NCBI RefSeq assembly: GCF_008369125.1
Contig: NZ_VOAY01000001.1
Location: 1,116,001 to 1,180,000, forward strand
Source: Allopusillimonas sp008369125
GTDB taxonomy: Bacteria > Pseudomonadota > Gammaproteobacteria > Burkholderiales > Burkholderiaceae_B
Direction of reading: 5' to 3'
Length of the DNA stretch: 64,000 nucleotides
Positions 16,133 to 25,029 of the stretch are shown in pieces. The first letter of the stretch is position 1. Each line of letters starts with the position of its first letter. The translations under genes and the position numbers were made by a program. The notes under the pieces are model-generated. The model searched no databases. It was not told the DNA's origin and worked only from the letters and a program-made list of their open reading frames with translations.

Positions 16133-19100
16133 AAGGCATTGCCAAACACCTCGTGGGCCAGGGGCAGCAAATGCTCATGATGCGTTAAAAACAATACTTG
16201 GGTATGCTGCGAAAGTGTACGCAACGCTTCCAGGCCTGCCCTTGATCGTGCATCATCAAAGTTGATGAACAAATCATCAGCAATAAAGGGCAATGCGCGA
16301 GCATGAGTCAGGTGCAGTTCCAGCGCAGCAATGCGCAAGGCCAAGAACAACTGATCGCGCGTGCCTTCGCTCAGCCCTGCCACCTCAACACGTTGTTCAT
16401 TTTGCCGCCTTGCCACCAGCGCCGGCGGCTGTACTTCATAATCCACCCCCAGCCTCACAAACTGGCCCAACGTCAGGCCTGAGAACACCTCACCCGCCCG
16501 TTGCAGCATAGGCCCCTGTTGCTGATCCCGATAACGATCAATTGCCCATCTAAGCAAACGGCCCGCCGTAGCTGCCTCCAGGTATTGCTCGGCAAGCTCC
16601 TCCATTTCGGCCAATGCTTCCTGGCGTCGGGCCTCCGCCGTCGCTGCGTCAGACTGACCGTTAATCAATGAAAACGCCTGCTCGGCCGTTACTCGTTGCT
16701 GATAAAGCATATGCAAGTGTTCACTGATCTCAGCCACGTCACGTTTCGCCTGTTCCAGCAAACTTTCTACTTCAGCTGGAGCATACTCGGCCACTTCAGC
16801 TTCGATTGCCTCACGCGACAAACCATCGCTTCCGCGCGTGACGGCCGCAACGGCTTCTGCAATTGTCTGCTGCAAGGCCCGATACCGGTCTGAACGCTCG
16901 GCCATTGGCAAGGCCTGGGCAACATCGCGCGTGCCAGCCAGCGACAGCAAGGGATTAATGCGTGCTTCAGCATTCGCAATGGCTGCCGCCGCATCACGCT
17001 TTTGTTGCTGCGCCGCTGCAATGGCACCATCGATGCGCTCCGCTGCGTTGAGCGCTTCCTGCGCTGCCCGCAGCCGGCGCATCAATACACGGGCCAGATC
17101 TGCCCCATCAGCGCCTGGCACCACCTTTTCACCCACTGCGTTGGCGAGTTGCTGCGCCGTTTCGTCCAGGCGCTGCAGGTCGTGCAGCATAGTGTCAACA
17201 CGCGTACGACGTATAACCTGCGCCTGAGATAGTTTGTCTGCCACGCGGAAGGCCAGCCCGACTGCTTCTTCGGCCTCAGCCTGAGACCCTATCGCTTGCT
17301 GCAGCCTGGCATCCTGCACGGCCTGCTGCCACTGCTGCTGCCAAGCCTCGAATGCTGCATCGGCCTGCTGCGCCTTTAGCTTCAAGGTATGGAGCGCCGA
17401 TTCAGCCTGCGCAACTTGCTTGGCCAGACTGGCCTGCTGGGATCGTGCCGCATCCAGGCGTTGAACATGCGCAGCTGCGGTCACAACCAGTGCTGGCAGA
17501 TCAGGCGTATCGCTCATACCGCCTAAATCGACCGATTCTGCCTTTAACGCGCTTGCCAGCGCCTGCGCCGCCTGAGCGTAAGCGTCTTGCTCAGCGTTCA
17601 GCTCTGACTCACGCTGACGCAAAGCAGCGTCAGCCGTCAATGCCACATCGCGTTTGCCTAGCCAGTCTGGCATGTCGCCTAGCGGCATCCCGGCAACGCC
17701 CGCCTCATCAACAATCGCCGCCCACATTAGGTCATGATCTTGCAGCGCTTTTTCGCTGTCTGAAACGGCCTGTAATTTATGATGCAACGACTCTTCGACC
17801 TGCTCGGTGGCATGGCGCACAGCCTGAAATGCCGCCGCTTCTGCAGAATAGCCAAGCTGGGCGTCCACCAGTTCATCAGCCAGCCGGATACCCGCGTCGA
17901 CCAGCGGCCCACCATCATCGAGCGCGAGCTCGCCATGTTTGACCTGCAGCCAGGCTTGGTCGCGCTGCAAACGCGCCTGATGGACCTCGGCCTTCGTGAC
18001 CAGCTTTCCACCCTGTTCAAACTGTTTGGCCTCCAGCTTGAGACGTGCAAGCTCGGCCTTATCCTGGGCAGCGCGTTCGTGTGCATCACTTAGCTGTCGA
18101 GCCAGTCTTTCACGTTCGCGACCCAAATCAACCACGCGGGCAGAGGATGGCAGCGACAACGTGCGCAGCGTGTGGATATCCATAGACCATCGCCCCAACT
18201 CGGCCAATGCGCTCTGCAACAACACGTGCGCCTCACCGACCTTTTGACGCAGGCTGCTCAAACGTGCGGTACCCGCCCTAAAGCCTTGCGCCTCTTCGAG
18301 TGCCAACCTGAGCGGCACAGATACCTCAGTGGTAGCAAGCTGCTGCGCCTGCTGCTGTTGTGTGTGAAGCTCGCGGTTTTTTTCATCAACAGCTTCCTTA
18401 GCCCACTGTTTTGCCTGATGCAGGCCGCCATACTGTTGCAACAGTTGCGTAACGCGTCGCAGCGCACGCTCATCGGGCAGCGTTGCTATCAAAGCCTGTG
18501 CCTCGATTGGCCAACCCAGCCGTGCAGCCCCGTCGAGTGCGGCTTCAAGCAAACCATCAGCCTCAGCCTCACGCAGCGGAATATCGCGACGATGATTAAC
18601 ACATGCCCCGCGCAGCACGTCGAGGTTTTCAATGTCGTCCGCCATCTCAAGCACGGCGCGATCAACCACAATGGCCTCGCGCTCCTGCTCTCTGGCTTGC
18701 ACGTCTTTACCGCGTTCTTCCAGAACGCGCTGGGCAACCTCAAGATCAATCTGCGTCTTTTGCAGGTCGGTATAGGCCGTCGGCGGGAACGTGACCACCT
18801 TTCCTAGCGCTGTAAGCTCAGCCTCTTTTTCTTTAAGCATCTGCAGGGAAGGTGCCACACGCCGCACGCGCTCCAACCGTGATCGCAAGGTATCAAACTG
18901 CAGGCGTTTATCGTTGGCAGCATCAATGGCCTGATTAACCTGATCAAGCGCTTCTTTGGCTTCGGACCAAGCGCGCGTGCGCACGGTCGACGACTTTAAC
19001 GCCGCCAGGGCCTCGTTATAGCGTGCCTCCGCCTTTGCATACTCTGTACTGCTGCTGCGTTTGGTCCAGAGCTGTGCGGCACGTGCCTCAAGTGCCTCGC

Positions 19101-19578
19101 GTACCGGCCCAAGGCTGGCCACACCTGCCGCTGACTGAAACAGCACCTGCCCGACCTCATCAGAAGCCTTGAGCAAGCTTTCTCCACCGGCGATCAGCCT
19201 GGTGTGATCCAACCCAAACATATTCTCAAAAAAGGCCTTGCTGGTGTCACCTAACAAGGGCTGCAAAAAAGTTTCGGGTAATTTTTCATCTTCAGGCGTG
19301 CGTAGTGGAGTACGGCCGCGCACACGGTGAAACACGGTTTCCTGACCGTCTGCTTCGAGTACACCACCCAGCCTAAGCTCGCTCAAATCGTGCAGAAAGC
19401 CCAGCGGTGTACGCTGGGGCATACCGAATAACCACTCGGCAACCGCACTGCGCACCGTAGACTTGCCAGCTTCATTTGGCCCCACAATCAGATGAAAATC
19501 GTGAGTGGCTGTCGGGAAGGCCAAAGACTCGTCATGGAACTTGCCATATTTGATTAGATCAAGACGTTTGATACGCAT
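16099..19578 (-). CDS. YhaN/SbcC-like SMC-type AAA ATPase
   Basis: A large (1159-residue) SMC-like ATPase. Seen: an N-terminal head with Walker A GPNEAGKST (residues 33-41) and the AEWLFGMPQRTPLGF segment typical of YhaN/RecF-like ATPases; long Gln/Ala/Leu-rich helical stretches (about residues 190-1000) consistent with a coiled-coil arm; then VAGLSEGTRDQLFLALRIA as ABC signature and FIADDLFINFDD as Walker B, with VLFLTHH as the switch. It pairs with the nuclease gene 3 bp upstream, as SbcC with SbcD or YhaN with YhaO, for processing hairpins and DNA ends. The extreme C-terminus is encoded by the 16-bp repeat array, a small oddity unlikely to affect the ATPase. Confidence 0.9.
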   Translation of the reverse strand: MRIKRLDLIKYGKFHDESLAFPTATHDFHLIVGPNEAGKSTVRSAVAEWLFGMPQRTPLGFLHDLSELRLGGVLEADGQETVFHRVRGRTPLRTPEDEKLPETFLQPLLGDTSKAFFENMFGLDHTRLIAGGESLLKASDEVGQVLFQSAAGVASLGPVREALEARAAQLWTKRSSSTEYAKAEARYNEALAALKSSTVRTRAWSEAKEALDQVNQAIDAANDKRLQFDTLRSRLERVRRVAPSLQMLKEKEAELTALGKVVTFPPTAYTDLQKTQIDLEVAQRVLEERGKDVQAREQEREAIVVDRAVLEMADDIENLDVLRGACVNHRRDIPLREAEADGLLEAALDGAARLGWPIEAQALIATLPDERALRRVTQLLQQYGGLHQAKQWAKEAVDEKNRELHTQQQQAQQLATTEVSVPLRLALEEAQGFRAGTARLSSLRQKVGEAHVLLQSALAELGRWSMDIHTLRTLSLPSSARVVDLGRERERLARQLSDAHERAAQDKAELARLKLEAKQFEQGGKLVTKAEVHQARLQRDQAWLQVKHGELALDDGGPLVDAGIRLADELVDAQLGYSAEAAAFQAVRHATEQVEESLHHKLQAVSDSEKALQDHDLMWAAIVDEAGVAGMPLGDMPDWLGKRDVALTADAALRQRESELNAEQDAYAQAAQALASALKAESVDLGGMSDTPDLPALVVTAAAHVQRLDAARSQQASLAKQVAQAESALHTLKLKAQQADAAFEAWQQQWQQAVQDARLQQAIGSQAEAEEAVGLAFRVADKLSQAQVIRRTRVDTMLHDLQRLDETAQQLANAVGEKVVPGADGADLARVLMRRLRAAQEALNAAERIDGAIAAAQQQKRDAAAAIANAEARINPLLSLAGTRDVAQALPMAERSDRYRALQQTIAEAVAAVTRGSDGLSREAIEAEVAEYAPAEVESLLEQAKRDVAEISEHLHMLYQQRVTAEQAFSLINGQSDAATAEARRQEALAEMEELAEQYLEAATAGRLLRWAIDRYRDQQQGPMLQRAGEVFSGLTLGQFVRLGVDYEVQPPALVARRQNEQRVEVAGLSEGTRDQLFLALRIAALELHLTHARALPFIADDLFINFDDARSRAGLEALRTLSQHTQVLFLTHHEHLLPLAHEVFGNALNVVRLERGAA

Positions 19579-19581
19579 GGC

Positions 19582-20832
19582 TTATTCTCCCTCAGCCAGA
19601 CGGGCAAGCAGTGCGGGTGAAACCTGATTTACCAGATCAGCGAAATCGCCTGCCCGCGCCAGCGAGAGCAAGGGTACATCATTGTTGACATCTGCTACTA
19701 CCCTGCCAAAGAAAGGCTGAAGCTCGCTCTGCAGCGCCGCCAGAAAATCCGGGTCGTCTGCCGCGTCTGCCAAAATTGCCTGCAGATCGGCAATGGCATC
19801 AAACCGCGAATGCAACGCCAATGCATCTTCAAGCGGCTCGGTAGCCACCTTAACCTTCTCCAGCCATACCTTATCATTGCCCAACACGGCGATCTGACTG
19901 CGCACCTCGGCATGTAGTGTCTGCGCGTTGCCAAACAGCGGGCCGTGCATGGCGCTGCGACCGCGCAGGGTAACCCTTACCGCACGCGGCACATGCTCAT
20001 CAATGGAAAGCAGGTTCTCAAGCGCAGCGCCGGTCTGCCTTGCAATGTCGGCCATAGAAGTACACCCTGAGACATCAAGGTCTAGCGCCTCCCAGCGCAG
20101 TACATCAATGAACAGGCGCTCAACCTGTGTATGGCCCTGGTCTACGGTGACCAACACGGCGCCCCTGCGCCCGGTCTCGCGAATATGCCGACCCTGCAGG
20201 TTTCCGGGGAACACAATGACAGACTGTTCGTCCCATTGCTGAAACTCATGCACGTGCCCCAGTGCCCAATAATCGTAGCCTCTGGCATGCAGTTCTGCGC
20301 GGGAACACGGCGCATAATTGGCGTGAGTGCTAGACCCTTCAAGAGCGGTATGCAGCACACCAATGTTGTAATACCCGGGCACTGGTTCCGGGTAGCCCAG
20401 AACCAAATTATCAACCACCGCCTTGGTGCGAAAACTTTGCCCGTGCAGGGCCACTTTCAAGTCATCAAGCCGGAAAACCTCAGGCTTGCGTGCACCGAAC
20501 ACAGACACATTGTCAGGTAGGGTGAGTTTTTTGGTCATCTCGCTTTCGGCATCGTGGTTGCCATAAAGCAGAAATACCGGAACACACGCACGCCGCAAAC
20601 GCCCCAACTGCTGGCTAAAGAAAATACCCGTATTGTGATCGCGCCAGTCACCGTCATAGAGATCACCGGCGATCACCATAAAATCAACATCTTCTTCGAT
20701 GGCGTGGTCTACCAGCTTTACCAGCGCATCGCGCGAGGCATTGCGCAACAGCTCCGCCGGTGCGTCGGGGTAAGCGCTAAGGCCATGCAGTGGGCTGTCA
20801 AGATGAATGTCTGCGGCGTGGATAAACTTCAC
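19582..20832 (-). CDS. YhaO/SbcD-like metallophosphoesterase DNA exonuclease
   Basis: A 416-residue calcineurin-like nuclease. Seen: HAADIHLDSP at the N-terminus (D-x-H metal motif), VIAGDLYDGDW (G-D-x-x-D), LLYGNHDAES (GNHD) and YWALGHVHEFQ (GHxH), the complete set of metal ligands. The C-terminal half is variable, as in YhaO. Usual family length. It starts the operon with the ATPase and is divergent from the Sir2 gene. The complex is expected to resect or cut protein-blocked or hairpin DNA ends in the cytoplasm. Confidence 0.92.
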   Translation of the reverse strand: MKFIHAADIHLDSPLHGLSAYPDAPAELLRNASRDALVKLVDHAIEEDVDFMVIAGDLYDGDWRDHNTGIFFSQQLGRLRRACVPVFLLYGNHDAESEMTKKLTLPDNVSVFGARKPEVFRLDDLKVALHGQSFRTKAVVDNLVLGYPEPVPGYYNIGVLHTALEGSSTHANYAPCSRAELHARGYDYWALGHVHEFQQWDEQSVIVFPGNLQGRHIRETGRRGAVLVTVDQGHTQVERLFIDVLRWEALDLDVSGCTSMADIARQTGAALENLLSIDEHVPRAVRVTLRGRSAMHGPLFGNAQTLHAEVRSQIAVLGNDKVWLEKVKVATEPLEDALALHSRFDAIADLQAILADAADDPDFLAALQSELQPFFGRVVADVNNDVPLLSLARAGDFADLVNQVSPALLARLAEGE

Positions 20833-21175
20833 GTGTTTATAACTCCGGGGGGTGTGTAGTTGCTAGCTTGAGTACTTGTTTGCCAGGATGCCAGATTATC
20901 AGGAGGTTAGATTGTCAGTTTACTGAGCTGATTAGTGCATTAGCTTGCAGTTAAGTGTTCAAGATTTAAGGCTAGCATGTTGGTTACTGACGTTCCTCTT
21001 TGCCTATCAAACCTGCCTCACTGCCGTCAATGATAGCGTGCCGCCATGCAACGGGCGTGATCAGCGAGGTAGACATGGCCGGCACATGCCACACAACATG
21101 TCGCACCCGTTCTGGCCTAGACTGAGTGTGCCTGATAAATACAGGCGGCTTTCCAGAATTAATCCAATTAATACG
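20833..21175. other. divergent intergenic region, no gene seen
   Basis: Separates the yhaO-like gene (-) from the sir2 gene (+). An open frame continues through most of it in the Sir2 frame, but the peptide is not protein-like and has no good start. I see no clear operator or hairpin. Confidence 0.4.
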
Positions 21176-22021
21176 ATGACTCAACATCCCTATTCGCACG
21201 CACTAAACAAAGCCGCCGAGCTCATCTGCAGCGCGGACAGCATTTTAATCACGGCAGGTGCCGGCATGGGTGTTGACTCAGGCTTGCCTGATTTTCGTGG
21301 CGATGACGGCTTCTGGCGCGCCTACCCTGCCCTGCGCCGGGCAGGGTTGTCTTTCATTGACATGGCGTCCCCCATCCATTTCCAGAAAACGCCGCATCGT
21401 GCCTGGGGTTTTTATGGCCACAGGCTGGCTATGTATCGAGAAACAGAACCACATGAAGGTTTTTATATATTGCGCGACATTGCAGCCCGCTTGGAACATG
21501 GCGCGTTTGTTTTTACCAGCAATGTTGACGGGCATTTTGGCAAAGCAGGCTTTGACGACAGTCGCATGGTCGAATGTCATGGATCAATTCATTACTTGCA
21601 GTGCCTAAACACCTGTCAGAGCGAAGTGTGGCCCGCCACGAACTTTACGCCGCAGGTGGATGAACAGCGCTGTGAATTGCTAAACGATACACCTGTGTGC
21701 CCATATTGCAGCGGCATCGCACGCCCCAATATTTTGATGTTTAACGACTGGGATTGGGTGGAAGCTCGCAGCGAGCAACAACACCATGCACTTGGTTTGT
21801 GGCGCCGCAAGGTTCGAGCCCCGGTCGTCATTGAGTTGGGTGCCGGTACGGCTCTGCCGACCATACGATACTTTGGCGAACAGCAGCGCGTACCGCTGAT
21901 CCGCATCAACCTGCGTGAAGCGCAGGGGCATCACCGAAAAGAAATAGTGTCACTGCCCATGCGGGCGTTGGATGCATTAACTAGCCTACACGGCGCATTA
22001 GATGGGCGCGGATTTTTTTAA
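21176..22021 (+). CDS. Sir2-family NAD-dependent protein deacylase
   Basis: A 281-residue sirtuin-fold protein. Seen: TAGAGMGVDSGLPDFRG (NAD-binding GAG-x-S-x-x-S/D-GIPDFR motif, here residues about 25-41), TSNVDGHFGKAGF (canonical TQNIDGLH), ECHGS with the catalytic His, and two Cys pairs (CLNTC and CPYC) for structural zinc. The Q of TQN is replaced by S, and the usual ILMFxE-type block reads NILMFNDWDW. The start at 21176 is the nearest ATG ahead of the Sir2 domain; upstream in-frame ATGs exist, and no strong ribosome site distinguishes them. It reads toward the Rpn nuclease gene, only 8 bp from its stop. Deacylase or other NAD-consuming activity is possible. Confidence 0.82.
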   Translation: MTQHPYSHALNKAAELICSADSILITAGAGMGVDSGLPDFRGDDGFWRAYPALRRAGLSFIDMASPIHFQKTPHRAWGFYGHRLAMYRETEPHEGFYILRDIAARLEHGAFVFTSNVDGHFGKAGFDDSRMVECHGSIHYLQCLNTCQSEVWPATNFTPQVDEQRCELLNDTPVCPYCSGIARPNILMFNDWDWVEARSEQQHHALGLWRRKVRAPVVIELGAGTALPTIRYFGEQQRVPLIRINLREAQGHHRKEIVSLPMRALDALTSLHGALDGRGFF

Positions 22022-22029
22022 TATTTCGA

Positions 22030-23073
22030 TTATTCAAAAACAGCCTCGAGACGCTTTGCCTCCAATACGTTGAGCGTCCAGCGTTGAAGAGTTTCTGTGT
22101 CTGCCTGCGCAATGCGGGTGGTTACCCACGCGGGCAACTGACCAAACCGGCGCTCAAGCATTGCTGACAGCAGCCGTGCGGCGCTGTTTCTACCTTCTTG
22201 AAGTCCTTCTTCACGGCCTTTTTGCAGGCCTTTTTGCAGGCCTCGGGCCTCACCTAAACGTTCGATGCTAGTTACATAAGGCATGTTGAGCTCCGTTTCT
22301 ATTGCTCCTACGGCCTGTTCAAAGGCCGGTTCAAGATCTTTGGGAAGACACATTATCCAGTCGATAATGCGGAATAGCTGCTGGATGCGCCGGCGATCGT
22401 AACGATGCTGAAACAGCAAGCGAATAAGCCTGACTTTAGTCAACAGGCGCTCGCTTGCACCATGATGCGCCTGGGCATCTAGCTGGGCCATTACCACTAA
22501 AGCAAACGGATTGAGCGCCGCAAGATCAACCAATGACACTCTGTCGTCCTCCCAACGGCGCAAGTGTACGACGGGAAAACGAAAACACATTTGACATTTG
22601 CCCAGACGTTGACGGTGCACCAAAACGGATGGCCCGTCTGTGCTTGAAGTAAGAATGGCCAGGCTATAAAACGAAGTATTCTTGGCATCCAGCTCAATCG
22701 GGCCTGAAGAACCCACGCCCGCCATTTTCTGCCTCACGTAGCGGTCCCATATGCGATAAAAATAGGTGAACATGCGTTGAGCCAGCTGGGCAAGGCTTGT
22801 GCCGCTTGGCGGGCCGCTTTCAACTTCAACATGCACCAGAACCCAGGCCTGGCCATTATCAAGACGATGCAGCTTGACGAGTTTGTCAGCATAGCGACGC
22901 CCATTTGGCGAGTCGGAGGCAAGGGCTTGCAGCTCGGTATCAAGAAACACCGGCGCGACGGACCAGTCAATGAGCGCATGCAGTTCGGGCGCCAGTAACG
23001 CGACGAAATCTTCAAAAAAGTAATCAAGCGCCTCTTTCCAGGGGCTGTCGTAATCAGTGAGGGTTTGGGTCAT
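22030..23073 (-). CDS. Rpn-family (PD-(D/E)XK) recombination-promoting nuclease / putative transposase
   Basis: A 347-residue protein of the Rpn group. Seen: an N-terminal DYDSPWKEALDYFFEDF, LDTELQALA and WVLVHVEVESG, in which the acidic and polar residues correspond to the PD-(D/E)XK nuclease core, followed by a helical region. The C-terminus carries short repeats (GLQKGLQKGREEGLQEG) and LLSAMLERRFGQLP, typical of the DUF4351-like tail. The start ATG 23073 gives the usual N-terminus; the frame continues to 23154 without support. Family members can promote RecA-independent recombination and some act as toxins or defence genes. It is convergent with the sir2 gene. Confidence 0.85.
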   Translation of the reverse strand: MTQTLTDYDSPWKEALDYFFEDFVALLAPELHALIDWSVAPVFLDTELQALASDSPNGRRYADKLVKLHRLDNGQAWVLVHVEVESGPPSGTSLAQLAQRMFTYFYRIWDRYVRQKMAGVGSSGPIELDAKNTSFYSLAILTSSTDGPSVLVHRQRLGKCQMCFRFPVVHLRRWEDDRVSLVDLAALNPFALVVMAQLDAQAHHGASERLLTKVRLIRLLFQHRYDRRRIQQLFRIIDWIMCLPKDLEPAFEQAVGAIETELNMPYVTSIERLGEARGLQKGLQKGREEGLQEGRNSAARLLSAMLERRFGQLPAWVTTRIAQADTETLQRWTLNVLEAKRLEAVFE

Positions 23074-23410
23074 GGACGCTGTCTTTGCGGTTGCAATGCA
23101 GAAAAAGCCATGTTGCAGGCCGCAGCGACAGCGAACAAGACGTAATGCACGCAAAGGTCCTGCCTGAAAACGTTTGCTACAGGCCTGCTAGAGCTTGTCA
23201 GCGCGCTTAGGTCGGCGTAGTGCCGCACACACTACAATACCCACACAAATGCTCATTAAGCTGGCTCAACTGTCAGCGGGTACTTGCCTTGCGTCGTACA
23301 TTACGGGTTGACTTCGCAGGTTAAACGTCAATTTTCAATCGGGCCGCCCTGCTATCGTACGCTGCCAGATCAACGCACCCCGAGCTCAAATAAAAGCCCG
23401 TCTACATAAC
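23074..23410. other. divergent intergenic region, no gene seen
   Basis: Lies between the Rpn-family gene (-) and IclR regulator 2 (+). It must hold promoters for both. TTGAC (near 23308) and an inverted GTCAA about 20 bases later are the only patterned elements I notice. A TGCAGAA half-site at 23097-23103 is probably chance. Confidence 0.35.
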
Positions 23411-24205
23411 ATGAAGTTACCCAACGCCAGTAGTACTGGCAAATACAGCGAATTGCGCGGCGACCCTGATTTCATGCTGTCGCTTGCGCGCGGCATAGAG
23501 GTGTTGCTTGCATTCTCTGAAAGAAAATCGGCTGCCAGCGTTGCCGATCTGGCTGCACGCACACAGCTCGACAGGGCTGTGGTCAGGCGTTGTCTTTATA
23601 CGCTTGAACAGCTAGAAATGGTCGAGCGTAGCGATGGTAAATACAGGTTAAAGCCGCAGGTGCTAAAAATAGGTCATGCCTATTTTTCATCTGAAGCCAT
23701 TATTACCCGTGCCCAGCCCCTGCTGGATACGCTTAGCGAACAAGTACATACCAATTGCGCCCTAGCCATACTTAATGATGAAGACGTGGTTTATCTTGTG
23801 CGCTCACAGAGCAAAAAGCTACTGCCGCAGTCGCTGGGCATGGGAAGCCGTCTGCCCGCGTATTGCACATCGCTGGGGCGCGTATTGCTGGCAAACCTGC
23901 CGGAAGAAGAACTAAACCTGTATATGGCCAAGATCAGGCTTGAACCCTACACAGAGTTTACCGTTACTCAAGAGCCTGCCTTGCGCGCAGCGCTGCAAGC
24001 CGCCAAAGCTGACGGCTACGCCATTGTTGACCAGGAAATGGGCCTGGAGCTTAGCGGTATCGCTATACCCATACAGGTGCCCGGCTATGAGTTCTTAATG
24101 GCGCTAAGCGTCACGTCCAACCCCAAGTATGTGCATACCAACGAGATCAAAGACAGATATCTGACCGATATGCTGGCGACGGCCGAAAAATTGCGCCGTC
24201 TCTAA
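23411..24205 (+). CDS. IclR-family transcriptional regulator 2 (PcaR/PobR-like)
   Basis: A 264-residue IclR regulator. Seen: FMLSLARGIEVLLAF, AARTQLDRAVVRRCLYTLEQLEMV as winged helix with recognition helix, then an effector domain with ALAILNDEDVVYLVRS, LGMGSRLPAYCTSLGRVLL and GLELSGIAIPIQVPG. This arrangement matches regulators of aromatic or hydroxy-acid catabolism such as PcaR/PcaU. It is convergent with the acyl-CoA module at 24289-29648 (83 bp between stops), which it probably controls. The ligand is not inferable. Confidence 0.9.
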   Translation: MKLPNASSTGKYSELRGDPDFMLSLARGIEVLLAFSERKSAASVADLAARTQLDRAVVRRCLYTLEQLEMVERSDGKYRLKPQVLKIGHAYFSSEAIITRAQPLLDTLSEQVHTNCALAILNDEDVVYLVRSQSKKLLPQSLGMGSRLPAYCTSLGRVLLANLPEEELNLYMAKIRLEPYTEFTVTQEPALRAALQAAKADGYAIVDQEMGLELSGIAIPIQVPGYEFLMALSVTSNPKYVHTNEIKDRYLTDMLATAEKLRRL

Positions 24206-24288
24206 ACAAGCACACTATTAAAGCCTCAGGTATCCAACCTCGCATCTCCCGCAATACGCCTCCGTGATGCCCACGTTAACCGCTCGCA

Positions 24289-25017
24289 TCAAGAAAGAAA
24301 CTTGCTGAAAACCTTTTGCGCGTAGTCTGAATTAATCTGTTCATTGAACACTTGCACTTCGTAATCAATTGCCGCTGTCAGTGCCGACTGATTGGTGTAT
24401 TTCAGCATATGCTTGCTCTGGCGCACGGCATCGCCATGCAGTTTCTCCAGGTTGCTGGCAGTGGCTCTGGCTCGCTCCAGCGTTTTGCCTTCTTCAGCAA
24501 GGGCTGTGGCAAAACCAGTTTGCACCGCTTCAGTGCCATCGAAAGGCTGGCATTCTACAAGCCACTGCATGGCTTTGCGCAACCCGACCAGGCGTTCCAT
24601 CAAAATAGTAGAGCCACCTTCAGGGCATAAACCCAGTTCGGTAAACGGCATGCGAAAGCGCGTATTAGCCGTGGTATACACAAAGTCAAAATGCTGCAGC
24701 ATGGTCGAGCCTATGCCAATCGCAAAACCCTCCACTGCCGCGATAAGCGGGCATTTCGTCACGGCGAGCTGTCTTAAGTACTTGACGGCAGGCGAATCGC
24801 TGCCATCACGTTTTTTTTGAAAATCTTTAATATCTGCGCCGGCTGTAAATATGCCGCCCGCACCATAAACAATAATGGCCTGGCATGTGGGTACACGATC
24901 AGCGCCTGCAATGGCTTCGGTCAGGTCGTCATACATGACATGGCTTAGTGCATTTTTCTTCTCAGCCCGGTCTATGCAAATTTCGAGAACGTTTTCGTTC
25001 CAATGTGTTTTGATCAT
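24289..25017 (-). CDS. enoyl-CoA hydratase/isomerase family protein 2
   Basis: A 242-residue crotonase-fold protein. Seen: AEKKNALSHVMYDDL, TAGADIKDFQKK (oxyanion), AVEGFAIGIGSTMLQH, and LGLCPEGGSTILMERL with the conserved Glu. It is closely related in layout to the hydratase at 2256-2987. The ATG at 25017 is chosen; a TTG at 25029, next to the upstream stop, is the alternative. It is the last gene of a unit reading VOC protein, aldehyde dehydrogenase, CaiB transferase, hydratase. It is expected to hydrate or isomerise the CoA ester made by the transferase. Confidence 0.88.
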   Translation of the reverse strand: MIKTHWNENVLEICIDRAEKKNALSHVMYDDLTEAIAGADRVPTCQAIIVYGAGGIFTAGADIKDFQKKRDGSDSPAVKYLRQLAVTKCPLIAAVEGFAIGIGSTMLQHFDFVYTTANTRFRMPFTELGLCPEGGSTILMERLVGLRKAMQWLVECQPFDGTEAVQTGFATALAEEGKTLERARATASNLEKLHGDAVRQSKHMLKYTNQSALTAAIDYEVQVFNEQINSDYAQKVFSKFLS

Positions 25018-25029
25018 TGTGCAATCCAA

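Noticed and set aside
17352..17942. Plus-strand proline-rich open frame opposite the YhaN-like gene
   Set aside because: Shadow of the Gln/Ala-rich coiled-coil coding strand; no ribosome site or homologue look.
20945..21175. N-terminal extension of the Sir2 protein
   Set aside because: The extra 77 codons have no conserved features; the Sir2 fold starts right after the ATG at 21176.
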